Assembly (NCBI GenBank): GCA_001643675.2
Contig: LSRY02000031.1
Coordinates: 498,501 to 562,500 of the forward strand
Direction: 5' to 3'
DNA: 64,000 nt
From: Monocercomonoides exilis
Taxonomy: Eukaryota > Preaxostyla > Oxymonadida > Polymastigidae
Part shown: positions 1 through 10,425 of the stretch, piece after piece
How positions within the stretch are numbered: position 1 is the first letter of the stretch
How the letters are laid out: each line of letters begins with the position of its first letter
Translations under genes and position numbers: made by a program
Notes under the pieces: generated by a model
What the model saw: only the letters and a program-made list of their open reading frames with translations
What the model was told of the DNA's origin: nothing
The model's database searches: none

Positions 1-143
1 GGTTGTTTGTGGCAAAATATGAAGAAGATGATGAAAAGACATCGGAAATGAAGCACTTCTCTCTGTTGGCGCATTTCTCTGTTAATTTGAGTCAAACGAG
101 AAGAGATCTGTTGCACCTCTGGCAGAAAATTCTACAAAGATGA
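1..143 (+). CDS. Possible 3' end of an unknown gene (partial)
   Basis: An open frame runs from the window edge (first whole codon at 3) to a TGA at 141-143. It encodes about 46 residues of amphipathic, Leu/Lys/Glu-rich sequence ending HLWQKILQR. The composition looks like protein rather than the AT-rich spacer that follows, so this could be the last exon of a gene that starts to the left. I do not recognise the family. A chance frame of this length is also possible in this DNA. Confidence 0.25.
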   Translation, partial: LFVAKYEEDDEKTSEMKHFSLLAHFSVNLSQTRRDLLHLWQKILQR

Positions 144-2026
144 ATCACTAATAATTAATTGTGAAATCAGAAATACAAATTGTGTGCTTCATGAAACAAT
201 CATTGGCCATTGAAATGTTACTGCTGCAACTGGCACACTATCAGATGAAATGATGTTGATGCAGGAATATCTTTGGCTGAAGAATTTCCATAAGGTTTCT
301 TGTCGATTCAGCTGAACATTCACTTTTTATTCGCTTCTTTCATATTTTTGCCTTCTCAGCCGGTTTGATCTGGGTTCACAAACAAAAAAATGAAAGGCCC
401 TCTCAAAAAAGTTGTCATTCGCTATCCAAATTGAAGTTCTAAGAACTGGTGCATCGCTATAACTATTGTTGAAATTTGATTACTTCTTTTTCCTCTTCAA
501 AGTCATATAATCCTTCGCTCTTTCAACATCCTGAATAAAAATAATAATCACTTCAAAAAAATAACAATATCAAACCTTCTGACCATTTCTATAAGCAATT
601 TTCTGTTTTTTATTCCGTTGGCACCTGTTTTTATCAACTCAATTTCATTATTCCTTCCTTTTTTCAGGTATTTCATCATGTGATTCCCCAATCATCCTTT
701 CCAAAGGCCATTTCTCCACCAAATGCATCGATTTCGCTCCCTTCTGAAAAATGTGAAATTTATGCATTCAGCTCAAATTCCACTCTCATCATTGAAAAAT
801 ATCCTGTTTTTCGTCTGAAAATATCATCTCCAATTCCCTTCCCAATCCCTTCATCCTGGGAACTTTCCATATGAAATTGCTCTCCCAACTCCATAGCCAC
901 CCTGCATAATGAGATATCCCGCTTTCATTCATTTTCATTCATTTCCATTTCCTGCCCTGAAAACAACACAAAAACATTCAACAGGTTAATATTCATATAA
1001 AGAAAAATAAATAAAGACCAAACTGCCCTTCGACTGTTTTTTGCCAAACAGCTTCATCTCCACAGCCTTCATCATTCAAAAAATCAATCTCTTCATTTCA
1101 GTCTCAGAATGGTCAAATTGCAGCATTGCATCCTTCTTCACAAAATACATCGTGTATCTCTCTGGAGGGTCTTTTCAGCCCATCTGCAGTGCAGTGGATA
1201 TCCAGAGAGGTTTTTTCTGTTTTTGGCATGATCATCTCCTTTAATAATATTCTCAACGATACAAAACAGTATTTGATGTCTATCTCATCAACATCTGGCA
1301 CAGGAGAGATATTGTGCAGATTAGAGATGAAAGAGGATTATTTGTTGCTGAGGGAAGGAGTTGAGTATTTTTTTGAATGTTAATATTTCGAGAGGGGTTT
1401 TTGAATGAAAGAAATTCTGAGACAGAGGGATGGGGAAGAGCAAGCGGAGATTTGGAGAAAAGTTTGTTGTAAATATGTAGGTAAGTGGCTGAGGATGATG
1501 AAGGAGGGCTTATTGTTGATTAGAGAAATGGATTTTGAAAAGAAAGAAAAGAGGGCAAAAGCTGGAAAGAAGAGGACAATTGTTAAATGTTCAAATGGAA
1601 TGGGGGAATTTTTTTATGAGGAGAAGATATTTTGGAAGAGACTGCGAAAGATGAAGAAAAGGAACTGATAATATTTTCTGATGATTTTGGTGGTTGAATG
1701 GAAGAGGAAAAATCGAAGAGGAAGGATATTAAGAAATAAAATCATTATCGATTTTTCAGGGGAAAAGAGTGGAAATCACAGAAAGAAAGTGAATTGACTT
1801 TGGAAATATACAGCAAGATTGATTTCCACAATCTGTTCGTCACGAATTTTTTGATTGAGTTTTTCTGACCAATCTGAAGTTTATACATCAAATGAGCCGT
1901 TTTGGCCAATCAACGATATCACGCAAAGAGTCCTCGTCATCTTCTTCAGAAATGTTAGTTGACTGATTGCACATTTCTCTATCACCACATTCATTCACAT
2001 TTTTTCGACTTGAACTTCGTCTTCAC
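144..2026. other. Gene-poor stretch, no confident gene
   Basis: I see no recognisable protein here. Several short frames occur on both strands. A minus-strand frame around 1113-1301 has mixed, protein-like composition (it includes CFVSLRILLKEMIMPKTEK) and is followed at lower coordinates by more broken frames, so a decayed gene is possible. A plus-strand Lys/Glu-rich frame at 1405-1668 has no family signature. Nothing here can be assigned a function. Confidence 0.5.
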
Positions 2027-2233
2027 CATCTTCTTCTTCTTCTTCTTTTTCTTCTTCTTCTCCTTCTCCTTCTCCTTCTCCTTCTCCTTCTCCTCCTCCT
2101 TCTCCTTCTCCTTCTCCTTCTCCTTCTCCTTCTCCTTCTCCTTCTTCTTCTTCTTCTTCTTCTCCTTTTCCTTTTCCTTTTCCTTCTCCTTCTCCTTCTT
2201 CGCCTTCTTCTGCTTCATCTTCGTCTTTTTCCT
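2027..2233. repeat. Polypyrimidine microsatellite (CTTCTC/CTTTTC)n
   Basis: About 200 bases of almost pure C and T on the plus strand, built of CTTCTC, CTT and CTTTTC units. It opens long Ser/Phe, Leu and Lys/Glu frames in different phases, which are by-products of the repeat. No flanking coding sequence ties it to a gene. Confidence 0.9.
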
Positions 2234-3227
2234 CTCACTTCCTGCTGAATCAGACCACCGATCTTCAAATGCATTATATGCCATTCAATTCAGTGTAACC
2301 ATTAAATTGAACTGAATATTGTTTCATTTCCTTTCCTTCGTCTCTTCAGTCAATCGATAAATGAGCTTTCTTTTCATTTTTCAATCACAATTCCGGCGAA
2401 GAAAAAAAGCTATCTGCACAAATTTATTTAATTTCATTAAAATCTTCTTCTGCTTTAACATCTTCGATGAACAACAAAAATGAGACTGTTTTTTTTCATT
2501 TCGTTCAACTTCCATCGAATTCAGTGCCAGACCCCATCTATCATTGCTGTTTAGAAAGATACAAAGAAATACTTATTCAAATAATGAGAATCAGCTGAAA
2601 TTATATGGCACAGAAGTTATTTTAAATTAAGCAAAGAAAAGGCATGCACGTCATCAACAAGAAAATGATTCTGACTTTTTCATTTGATTGCTGATACATT
2701 TGGAAGATGAAAGAATTCACAGAAAACAGACAGAAAAGATATTTTGTTTGGATGTTTGAAGCAATGGCCTTTGAGAGGTTACACAGATATGAAACATCGA
2801 CGAATTGTTGCATACGAAATGAGAAGGAAAAGCAATTAAGAGGGAGAAGCATATTTGAAGAGAAATAATGTGAGATTCAAGCACTAATCGTATGCGAACA
2901 AGTTGGAATAAGAAAGCTGATGAAAATACAATCTGAAGAAAATTGCCAGATACAACTGAAGAAATACTATTTGAAGAGATGAAAACAATGAATCTTTTTT
3001 CTTGAGCTCAATCTGAACTCATCGAAAAAGAGAAATTAAAAGAGGATGTTTTGAAGAAATATAATTTATAGGAGTTGATTTTCATCTCTTTGAAAAATAA
3101 GCGATGATATCGACTTCAAATGAAAAGAAGATAAAGATTCAAGGTTTTTTTTACGATGAAGAAAATAATTGCAATTTGAAGATGAATCAATTTGGCAAGA
3201 AAGAATTTTTATGGGAATGAGAAAAAG
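2234..3227. other. Spacer with no recognisable gene
   Basis: AT-rich sequence with only short frames in all phases. A 76-residue minus-strand frame at 2622-2852 shows no domain or family feature. I see no RNA gene and no clear repeat. Confidence 0.5.
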
Positions 3228-3623
3228 TCAATCATTTTCAGTGAATATTGCGCCAATGACATTGAAGGAAAGTGTTTGAGTGGAAGTGAAAGCGGAGATG
3301 AGGAGGGTGAGAGAGGCGTCTTGGAGGAGGGAAATGAAGCCAGTGAGGGCATACTCGATGGTGGCACATGGGGTCTGTTGGGGTCTGCCACAGGCTTCAG
3401 CATCAGTTCCATTGCCGGCAACGATTTTATTCTGGGCGATGAGGGGGAGCCAGCCATTGTATTCAGCGTTATCAGCAGTTCCTGCATTCCACACTCTTTT
3501 TGATGAGATTGTTGATCCACAATTTTCAAATGGAGATTGAGTGATATTGCTTCCATTAAAAAAGACATCATTTTCTCTGCCATTTGTTTCTGTGTTACTG
3601 CCAAAGAAGCGAAATGAGGTGGA
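3228..3623 (-). pseudogene. Fragment of a beta-helix surface protein
   Basis: This minus-strand frame of 131 codons has no usable start and ends in TGA at 3228. It reads like one junction of the giant beta-helix proteins elsewhere in the window. It has a glycosylation-like FNGSNIT segment, then AEYNGWLPLIAQ, then ACGRPQQTPCATIEYAL. The intact 2,742-aa protein has AYNGWLPILSM followed by CGFRDSAPCNSVEF at the equivalent place. The signal peptide, the other modules, the membrane segment and the kinase-like tail are all absent, and nothing related continues on either side. I read it as a dead, truncated copy of the family. An exon of a split gene is less likely because the intact relatives have no introns. 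Confidence 0.7.
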
Positions 3624-4573
3624 TTATGTTCTGAGCTTCATCATTCATCTCGATTCTTTTTCCAAGAAATTTATTTGAATCATATTTCTGTTGACTTTGC
3701 TGCATTAAGGTTTTTTTTTTTCATATTTGTGAAAGTTGGTCAAAGTTTACAACTTGACTATGTTTGTTAATGAACATTGTTTGATATTGAAATAATTATT
3801 GTTTTGACATATTTTCAATCTCACTAAACTTTGAAATTACTGAGTAAGCAATTATTTAATGCAAACTGCTTTCTCAAATATCTCTATAGAAAAAAGTGTG
3901 AACTTTATTTATTCAAAAGATTCGATTTATTGTCTTATTTCAAAGAAAAGCCTAAATTTCAATAGTTGCTTATCATTCACTCTTTTTTCTTGTTGTTCAT
4001 GCGATGAAATTATCTTTATTTGTTGTTCAATTCTCTTCACATTCACTTCAAAAATAATTCAATAGAAAAAAATTCTCTCTAACTAATTTATTTTCTTATC
4101 AAAAAGCGAAAACAAAAAAGGCAAATTTGCAGAGGAAAAGCTTTCACTTCAAGAAATCGGAGTTTTCTTCAACGATATTCTTTTCTTTTTTGAATCGGAA
4201 TAAAATTCGAGATATTTTTGGAGAAAGAAAACCAATATAAATGTGATTAATTTCATCAATTTTAAAGCATTGAAAGGACTATAATGAAACATTATTCAAA
4301 AAGTTTAACCAAAAATTCTTTAGGATTATGATCTTTATTATAGGATTGATCGCAAGGAGAAAAAAGGATCATATTGATTCTCTAGCCAAAGCTTATTGAG
4401 CGGTTTTACCTCTTCTTTTTCCAATAATATCAAATACTTATCAGGATAATCCATTTGATCTGTCATTATTCTCAAAGATTTTTGAAGGATAAGGAAGATG
4501 TTTGTTTCTGTCAATTATTTCGTAAATTGAATTTCCATTTCTTTTCACTTGCACAGAATATACAACAATCGAA
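3624..4573. other. Spacer upstream of the 437-aa gene
   Basis: AT-rich, with no supported gene. It must contain the promoter of the gene that starts at 4574, but I see no defined promoter motif. Short plus-strand frames (such as 3859-4065) are Ser/Phe/Ile-rich and lack features of real proteins. Confidence 0.5.
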
Positions 4574-5998
4574 ATGAAAGCAACTACTGAGGAAAGACTG
4601 AATAAAAAACTGACAGGAAATTTTATCGGTTTGTTTTTGCTTTTTGTTTTTGAGGATGAATAGCGTTTCTTTATTTTGTTAACAGAGTTGGCCTCCACGT
4701 TGTCAAAACTTAATGAATCGGAACAAAAGCAGAAAATCATAGAGATGAATGGAATGATTGATGAAATGAACAAAAATGATTTGGATTCAGTCATGTCTGT
4801 GGAATTATTTCGTGATATAAATGAATTGATCAATGATGAGAAAATGACTGTCGAAAATGCAGCATTGTTGTTTGGACACATTGGATATCGCAAGTCTTTG
4901 TTCTCTTTGACAAAAAAGAACTTTGATCGAACTTCGCTGATCGATAGTTTCGGAGGGATGATTTTAAAAGAAAAACGAAGAAGAAGAAGAAAGAATGAAA
5001 AGCTTTTGGCTGATCTTTGCGAATGCTATCTTAGTCTTCTGGATGAGCGCTTTGTGTGTTCAAATGATATTTTTCCAATTAGTATTCCGTGCTTGCTGAA
5101 AGTTGCTCTGAACAAAGAGAAAAGCGAAGAAGCGCAAAAAAAAGTGGAAATGGCTTTGTTGGCTCTAAGCAACATTAACAAACTTTGCGTATGAACGTTT
5201 CTGTTTCTTTTGACATTTTCATTTCTTTCTGAATTTTATAAGATAATTGAACAAAAATTGTATTTGAAGGAAATTAAAGAAATCATCAAATATCACCAGG
5301 AGCATCACAACTTGACTCGACTTGCATATCAATCTGTTTGGGAGTTCTTGATAAATAGATTCTATCATGAAGAAAGCTTAGAAGAAGTGATAGTGAATGA
5401 GCTGCATTTTGGGAGAGAAGCAGCAAGAGAACTTGAAGAGCTGTCAAAGTGTGTAAATTGGAAGAAGGAAAAAGAGAATTGGAAAGAGCAAAAAGAAGTT
5501 TCAGTGATGAAAAGATGGTCAGAGACAATCCATAATTTGCCTTCGCTTTTCAATTTATTGCAAGAGGGATTTGATAAACTGATTTACTGCCTTGTCAAGC
5601 TATGCAGAGCATCAAGGAATGATGAACCAGGATTATCTGATGCGACAGTAACTTGGTTTCATTCAAATTCAAGATCCATATGTGATGGTATTGGCATTTT
5701 TTTGGAGAGTGATATATTAGTTCTCTTTTTGGAGAATATTCAACAATCAACGTTGAAGACGACAATTGCAAGAATGTCTCTGGAATTCTTTTTAGATATT
5801 TCAAGAAGATTGAGAAGAAATTCAATTGAGGATTTCAACCGCAAACATTGGAAGAAAACGAAAAGAATGGTGTTTGACCAGATGGAAGAGCAAGGATGCG
5901 AAGATGTTATCACAAGCTTTAATGATGTGGAAAGAACTGATATCACAAATGTTAACATAATGAGTGAAAGTCTAAAAGAGTATTTTGTGTTTTTGTAA
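4574..5998 (+). CDS. Uncharacterised helical (HEAT/ARM-like) family protein, 437 aa
   Basis: I rebuilt three exons: 4574-4628, 4686-5188 and 5243-5998. The introns are 57 and 54 nt, start with gtttgt and gtatga, and end in AG. The joined frame is 437 codons plus TAA. The N-terminal exon supplies MKATTEERLNKKLTGNFI and splices in frame into ELASTLSKLNESEQKQKIIE. The protein is almost wholly alpha-helical, with leucine-rich segments such as KLYLKEIKEIIKYHQEHHN and VNELHFGREAARELEELSK that suggest an armadillo/HEAT-like solenoid. There is no signal peptide and no membrane segment. From memory, oxymonad genomes hold many paralogs sharing these phrases, with no known function. The exon structure is intact, so this copy is probably a working gene. 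A scaffold or binding role is only a guess from the fold. Confidence 0.8.
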
Positions 5999-7278
5999 GC
6001 AAAACGATTGTTTCTAATTTATGTTTTGAAATGCTTTGATATTTTTGAGGACTATCGAGAATGAAGCAGATTGTATTTCTTTTTTTTTTTTTTTTTTTTT
6101 TGTTGGGTCTCTCTCTTGTTTAGAGAGAGAGAAAAAGCATAATTCTTTTTTTATTGCTTTTATTTTTTTTCTAATTTTTCAATTGAGCCATTCATTTGTG
6201 TCCTGTTGAAACAATTTCACATCGCTAAATTTTTGCGGGTGACTGTTGAATGGTTTTTTTGTTTGGTTTTGCATTTTCAAAAAGCGTTTTTTTTTTAATT
6301 GTTTGTAGTCAGATTTGAGAGTCACTTCAAAATGTATATTCCAAAATTTTAAAGTTGAATAGAATTTTTTTTCCAAATAATTTGTATGAAAGAATAGGCA
6401 TGTTTGCTTCTTTCAAAAAAATAATATTGGAGAAGAAAGGAAAATCTTTGGTAAATGATTAAAGAAAAACCTGAAAATATTATTAGTTTGACCCTTTTTC
6501 AAAAATGAATACTTTTCCATTCAAAAGAAATAAGGAATGAGAGGTCTGTTGTTTTATCGAAATTGGATACAAAAGTTTTGAACTCATTGTTTTTAACGAG
6601 CAGAAACAGTTTTTCTTTTTTTATTCATCATTAATTGGGAAAGTGATGGTGAATTTTTGAATTTTACAGATATAAAAAGATTTACTCATCACAATTAAAT
6701 ATATGATTAATAATGGTATCTTTATATTTTCGGGGTGTTATAAATTCCAAAACTTATCGAGATAAGCCGAATATTTTTTTTCCTAATGATGAATGCAAAA
6801 CAACAATATCAAATGTCGAAGATTGACATTTAAGGGAAAAAATTACTTCATGAAATTCATTCATAACTTTGCAACACTCATTTTTTAATATTCAAAACAA
6901 ATTTTCGCACGGAAATAATCTATAAAAAATTATTTCAAAAAAAACCACACAAAAAATTTTGTGGAGTGAAGGATATATGATTTATTTTTCATTGAAATCC
7001 AAGCAGTTTATTTTTAGTTGTTCAGTTGATAAGTACCAGCAATTATTCCAGCTGTTTGAAAAAATCTAGCAAAGAGCTTAAAGACAGAGAATGTCTGTTT
7101 TTTCATCTGACAAAAAATATGAACTTTCAAGCTTTTTTTTTTGCACAATGCACGAAAAAATTGTTTCAATGTTTGCATTATAAAACTTGATCAAATTTCA
7201 ATAAATTTTTTGTTTTCATAAATGAAAACAAACATCATAGAAATAATTACTAAATGTTCCGTGACCTCACATGTATTT

Positions 7279-7322
<44 letters not shown>

Positions 7323-7345
7323 TCATTACCAGAATTTTTTTTGAA
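5999..7345. other. Spacer with T22 and A41 homopolymers, 5' flank of transposon copy 1
   Basis: No gene is visible. A run of 22 T lies at 6080-6101, just after the preceding gene, and a run of 41 A lies at 7280-7320, 25 bases before the transposase start. Near 6735 the sequence GGGGTGTTATAAATTCC resembles the reverse complement of the conserved end after the same element (AGGGTGATTTATAAACCCG), so this could be its 5' terminal inverted repeat. That match is imperfect and needs more copies to confirm. Confidence 0.45.
7280..7320. repeat. Poly(A) tract of 41 bases
   Basis: An uninterrupted run of A on the plus strand, 25 bases upstream of the decayed transposase reading frame. It is long enough to be unstable and its true length may differ from the assembly. 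Confidence 0.95.
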
Positions 7346-8941
7346 ATGAGTGTTGTCGAAAATAAAAAACAACAAGGATCAAAGAAAATTAGAAGTTTAA
7401 TGAGATCCTTTCAATATCGGCACATTGAAAGTCAATAAGAACGAGTTGCAACAATTATTGCAAATGGAGAAGCTCGGGTTGCTGATGCTGCATACATGAA
7501 GGAATTTACTCGCTCGGCAATTGATAGGGCAGTTACAGCTGTGGAAAAAGGAAGGAAGGCAGGGAAAAATGGAAGAACAGAATTATTCAATCAGGAAGAA
7601 AAGTAAACTATATTTGGAGTGCTGAAAATAGAATGTGAAAGTGGGACAAGTTTCAATGCTGCGCAAATGAGGAAATTAGTTTATAACAATTTTTAATTTA
7701 TTGTATTTATCTATTTTTTATATATTCAGATGAACACTGTTATCAATGATAGGAAAAAAGACGATTTTGATGAAGAAGATGAAGAAGTGAACATTTCGAA
7801 AGCATATCCTTATCAATACACCAAAAGGAACCCCGAACTTAAAGCTTCATACCCTCGAAACGTCGACATCCAAAGGCTCTCTGCGTCAAATCAACAAACT
7901 CTTCTTCCATTTTTCACTCTTCTACAAAATCTTCATGATAATCTTCATTATTCTAACTCTCTCATCTTCAATATTGATGAATCCTCTCTTCGACTTTCTG
8001 ATTTTTTCTCGACTCTTGTTTTCCATCCTTCAGACATGCCTGCTGGTTTCTCCAAAACACCGATGAATATGCCGAATGCAACTCTCGTCGTTGCAGCTGC
8101 AGCTGATGGCTACTCCCTAAAAAGCGTCGTTCTGTGGCCTTGTCACAAATTACCTGATGAACTGCGCCTTGTTCCGAGTTCGCAGTTGGATGTTTGGGGA
8201 GAAAATGAAGGCTGGATGACTAAAACTCTATTCCTCAAATATGCTGAAGAAGTGTTGCTTCCAGGAATCACACAAAGAAGAGAAACTTAGAAGAAGAAGT
8301 ATTAACGTTGCCTTCTCCTTCATGATTCACATTCATCGAGAGCGCAGCCTGACTTATGGAAAAAGTTTGCTGATTCTTCAATAGATGTCGTCACCTTCGT
8401 GCCCCACACCACTCACATCGCACAGCCTTTGGATCGTGGAGTGTTTGCTGTTTTTAAAAAGACAATAAATGCTTATTATGAAGCACCTTCCTCATCTTCT
8501 GTTGTTTTGCGACGAGAAGCGCTAGCTGATGTGCTTCCACAAGCTTTGCAAACTTCTTTGTTGCCTTCAACAATAAAATCATCATTTACGAAGAGCGGAG
8601 TCCTGTCACATCAGTGGAACGAAGTGTTAGCCAAGCTTCCATAAGAACCTTCCGTCACTCTGAAGAAAAGAACAAAAAGGTTTGATTATTTTGGAAAAAT
8701 AATTACCGATGAAGAATTTTTAATTGAATGGAAAAAAGAAAAGGATGAAAGAAAAGAATCAAAAAATGAAGAAAAAGATAATGAAGAAATTGAAAAGGCT
8801 TTGTTTGAAGAAGAAAAACCGAAAAAAAGAAAATTCAACCCATTGAAAATTTTAAATGATGATTTTTCTGATGATGAAAAAAATGAAAGAAATACTCGAA
8901 AAAATGTGAAACGAGAGCTTGTTGATTATATTTATTATTAA
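7346..8941 (+). pseudogene. Pogo-like (DDE) transposase, copy 1, with five in-frame stops
   Basis: Exon 1 is 7346-7678 and exon 2 is 7730-8941, with a 51-nt intron whose position matches copy 2. Exon 1 encodes a helix-turn-helix DNA-binding segment ending AIDRAVTAVEKGRKAGKNGR. Exon 2 encodes a CENP-B/pogo-type DDE domain with all three acidic positions visible: IFNIDESS, LLLHDSHSS and PHTTHIAQPLDRGVF. An acidic Lys-rich tail follows. The frame is broken by TAA 7436, TAA 7604, TAG 8288, TAA 8303 and TAA 8642, but there is no frameshift. In copy 2 these positions hold Leu or Asp, not Gln, so decay fits better than a variant code. Pogo-family transposases cut and paste DNA at TA sites. This copy should make no active protein. 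Confidence 0.85.
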
Positions 8942-10425
8942 TATTTTTTTTAAAACGAAATCAATACACAACATACAAAAATAAATTCATTTATTTTTTA
9001 TTCGGGTTTTCAAAAAAATATTCGGGTTTATAAATCACCCTATTCTTGCTTCTCAATTCGCAGTTTTATAGAGAACCTATTTTCACAAATGTGAAGACAA
9101 AAAGAAAATAATTTTGATTTCATATTTATTTTTTATCTTAACAAAATTGACAATAATTCATTTTTTTTCCGAAAATCGTGTTTTCAGCAAAAACAGTGAC
9201 ATGAGAAAAAAAGGTTTAAATTTTAATTGAAAAAGTTGAAAGACTTAAAAACAATAATATGGGAATGTTGAATTGTGATGTTGTGGCTAAAAACGTTCGG
9301 TAGCTGATTATTCAGCGAATATTTCAAAGTTTTTGAACTAGGTCCTAAAATAAAAATAATAATAACAATATTTATGAACAAAAAATTATCAAAAAATTAA
9401 ATAACAGAGAGTTGAAAATAATTATGATAAATTTATTTTTTTATTTATTTTTTGTTTCAAACCTTTGCTAAGCTCGGAATAAGCTTCACAAAGTTTCAAA
9501 AAAAAAGGGTTGAGATAAGTTTTTGAGGTCAAGATAAAATATGCACCCTACGACATTCTTCTTTCAAAGGAAATAAAGTCATCTGTTAATTAATTCAAAT
9601 ATCAAAGACCATTGAAAAGAATGATTTGCAAAAAATTCTGCCATGGATTTAAACAGATGGAAACATCAAAAACAGAATGATAAATCAAAATACGTTCTTC
9701 TAATTGAAGTAGAAGTTGCTGATAGAAAAAAGAAATGAGAAATAAAAACAACTTAATAAGAAAAATTGCTTTGAGGTACATGAATATATACAAATAAGAT
9801 GAACAAAAAATAGACAAAAAGATTTTCTAATAAGAATAAAAAACCAAAGTTTAAACAAAGAGTGATGATAATAAAGATAATGTCTATTTCAACACAAAAA
9901 TTAAATATTTCAAACAAAAACTCTGATTGTGAAAAATGATGAATATGACACTATTTGTTACTGCGCAAAGCAGTCGAAAACATTAAAGTCGGAGTTACAA
10001 TAAAAGAAACAAAATCACAGAAAATGAACTGACCTTGAGTGTGCATTTTCCCTTTTGCTCAAACACTCGCTAAGTTAGCAAGTCGCTCCTCATGCAAAAA
10101 CAAAGGGTCAGTCATTTTCCCTGAATCGATTAATCTTTTCCAAATTAATGAAAGTTCGTCTTTCTGAAAGAAATATCTCAATTTGACTGTTAACTTTTTG
10201 ATTATTTTGTCCATGCTGAACGAGTCTTTGTCTTTTCTGGCTGTTCACTATTCATGTTCCATCCAATTATTCTCTTTGAAACACTTTCTTTTTGCAAACT
10301 CTTGCCTTTCAGCCAACTTCAATTTCCACTTCCTTTGTCCTTCTTTCTGCTTCACTTTCCTCATCTCCCAATTGTTGCCCTATTCATTCATCTTTCTCTT
10401 CCCTTTCTTGTTTTTTCCATTGTTT
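8942..10425. other. 3' flank of transposon copy 1 and spacer
   Basis: From 8989 the sequence holds a Thr-poor AT stretch ending ATTCGGGTTTATAAATCACCC near 9046. A similar end (AAATCACCCTAT) follows copy 2 near 22375, so this is probably the 3' terminus of the element. The rest has no supported gene. The frame at 9602-9817 (-) is Phe/Leu/Ile-rich with no features. From about 10130 the sequence is the 3' flank of the beta-helix gene, which ends at 10426. Confidence 0.5.
10018..10125. repeat. Small imperfect inverted-repeat element (MITE-like)
   Basis: The left edge reads CAGAAAATGAACTGACC. The reverse complement of the right edge reads CAGGGAAAATGACTGACCC. They bracket about 108 bases that are less AT-rich than the surroundings, with a further GAGTGT/ACACTC hairpin inside. 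The CAG..CTG ends are like those of pogo/Tigger-type elements. With a single copy in view this is only a suggestion of a miniature transposon. Confidence 0.35.

Noticed and set aside
1959-2315. Ser/Phe-, Leu- and Lys/Glu-rich frames on both strands
   Set aside because: They arise from a pyrimidine microsatellite that is open in every phase and have no non-repetitive protein sequence around them.
4441-4893. 150-residue minus-strand frame
   Set aside because: It lies opposite the 437-aa gene, whose three exons splice cleanly; the opposite frame has no features.
7346-8941. Alternative genetic code (TAA/TAG as Gln) for this genome
   Set aside because: Host genes end in TAA or TGA at the expected places, and the second transposase copy has Leu or Asp rather than Gln where copy 1 has stops.
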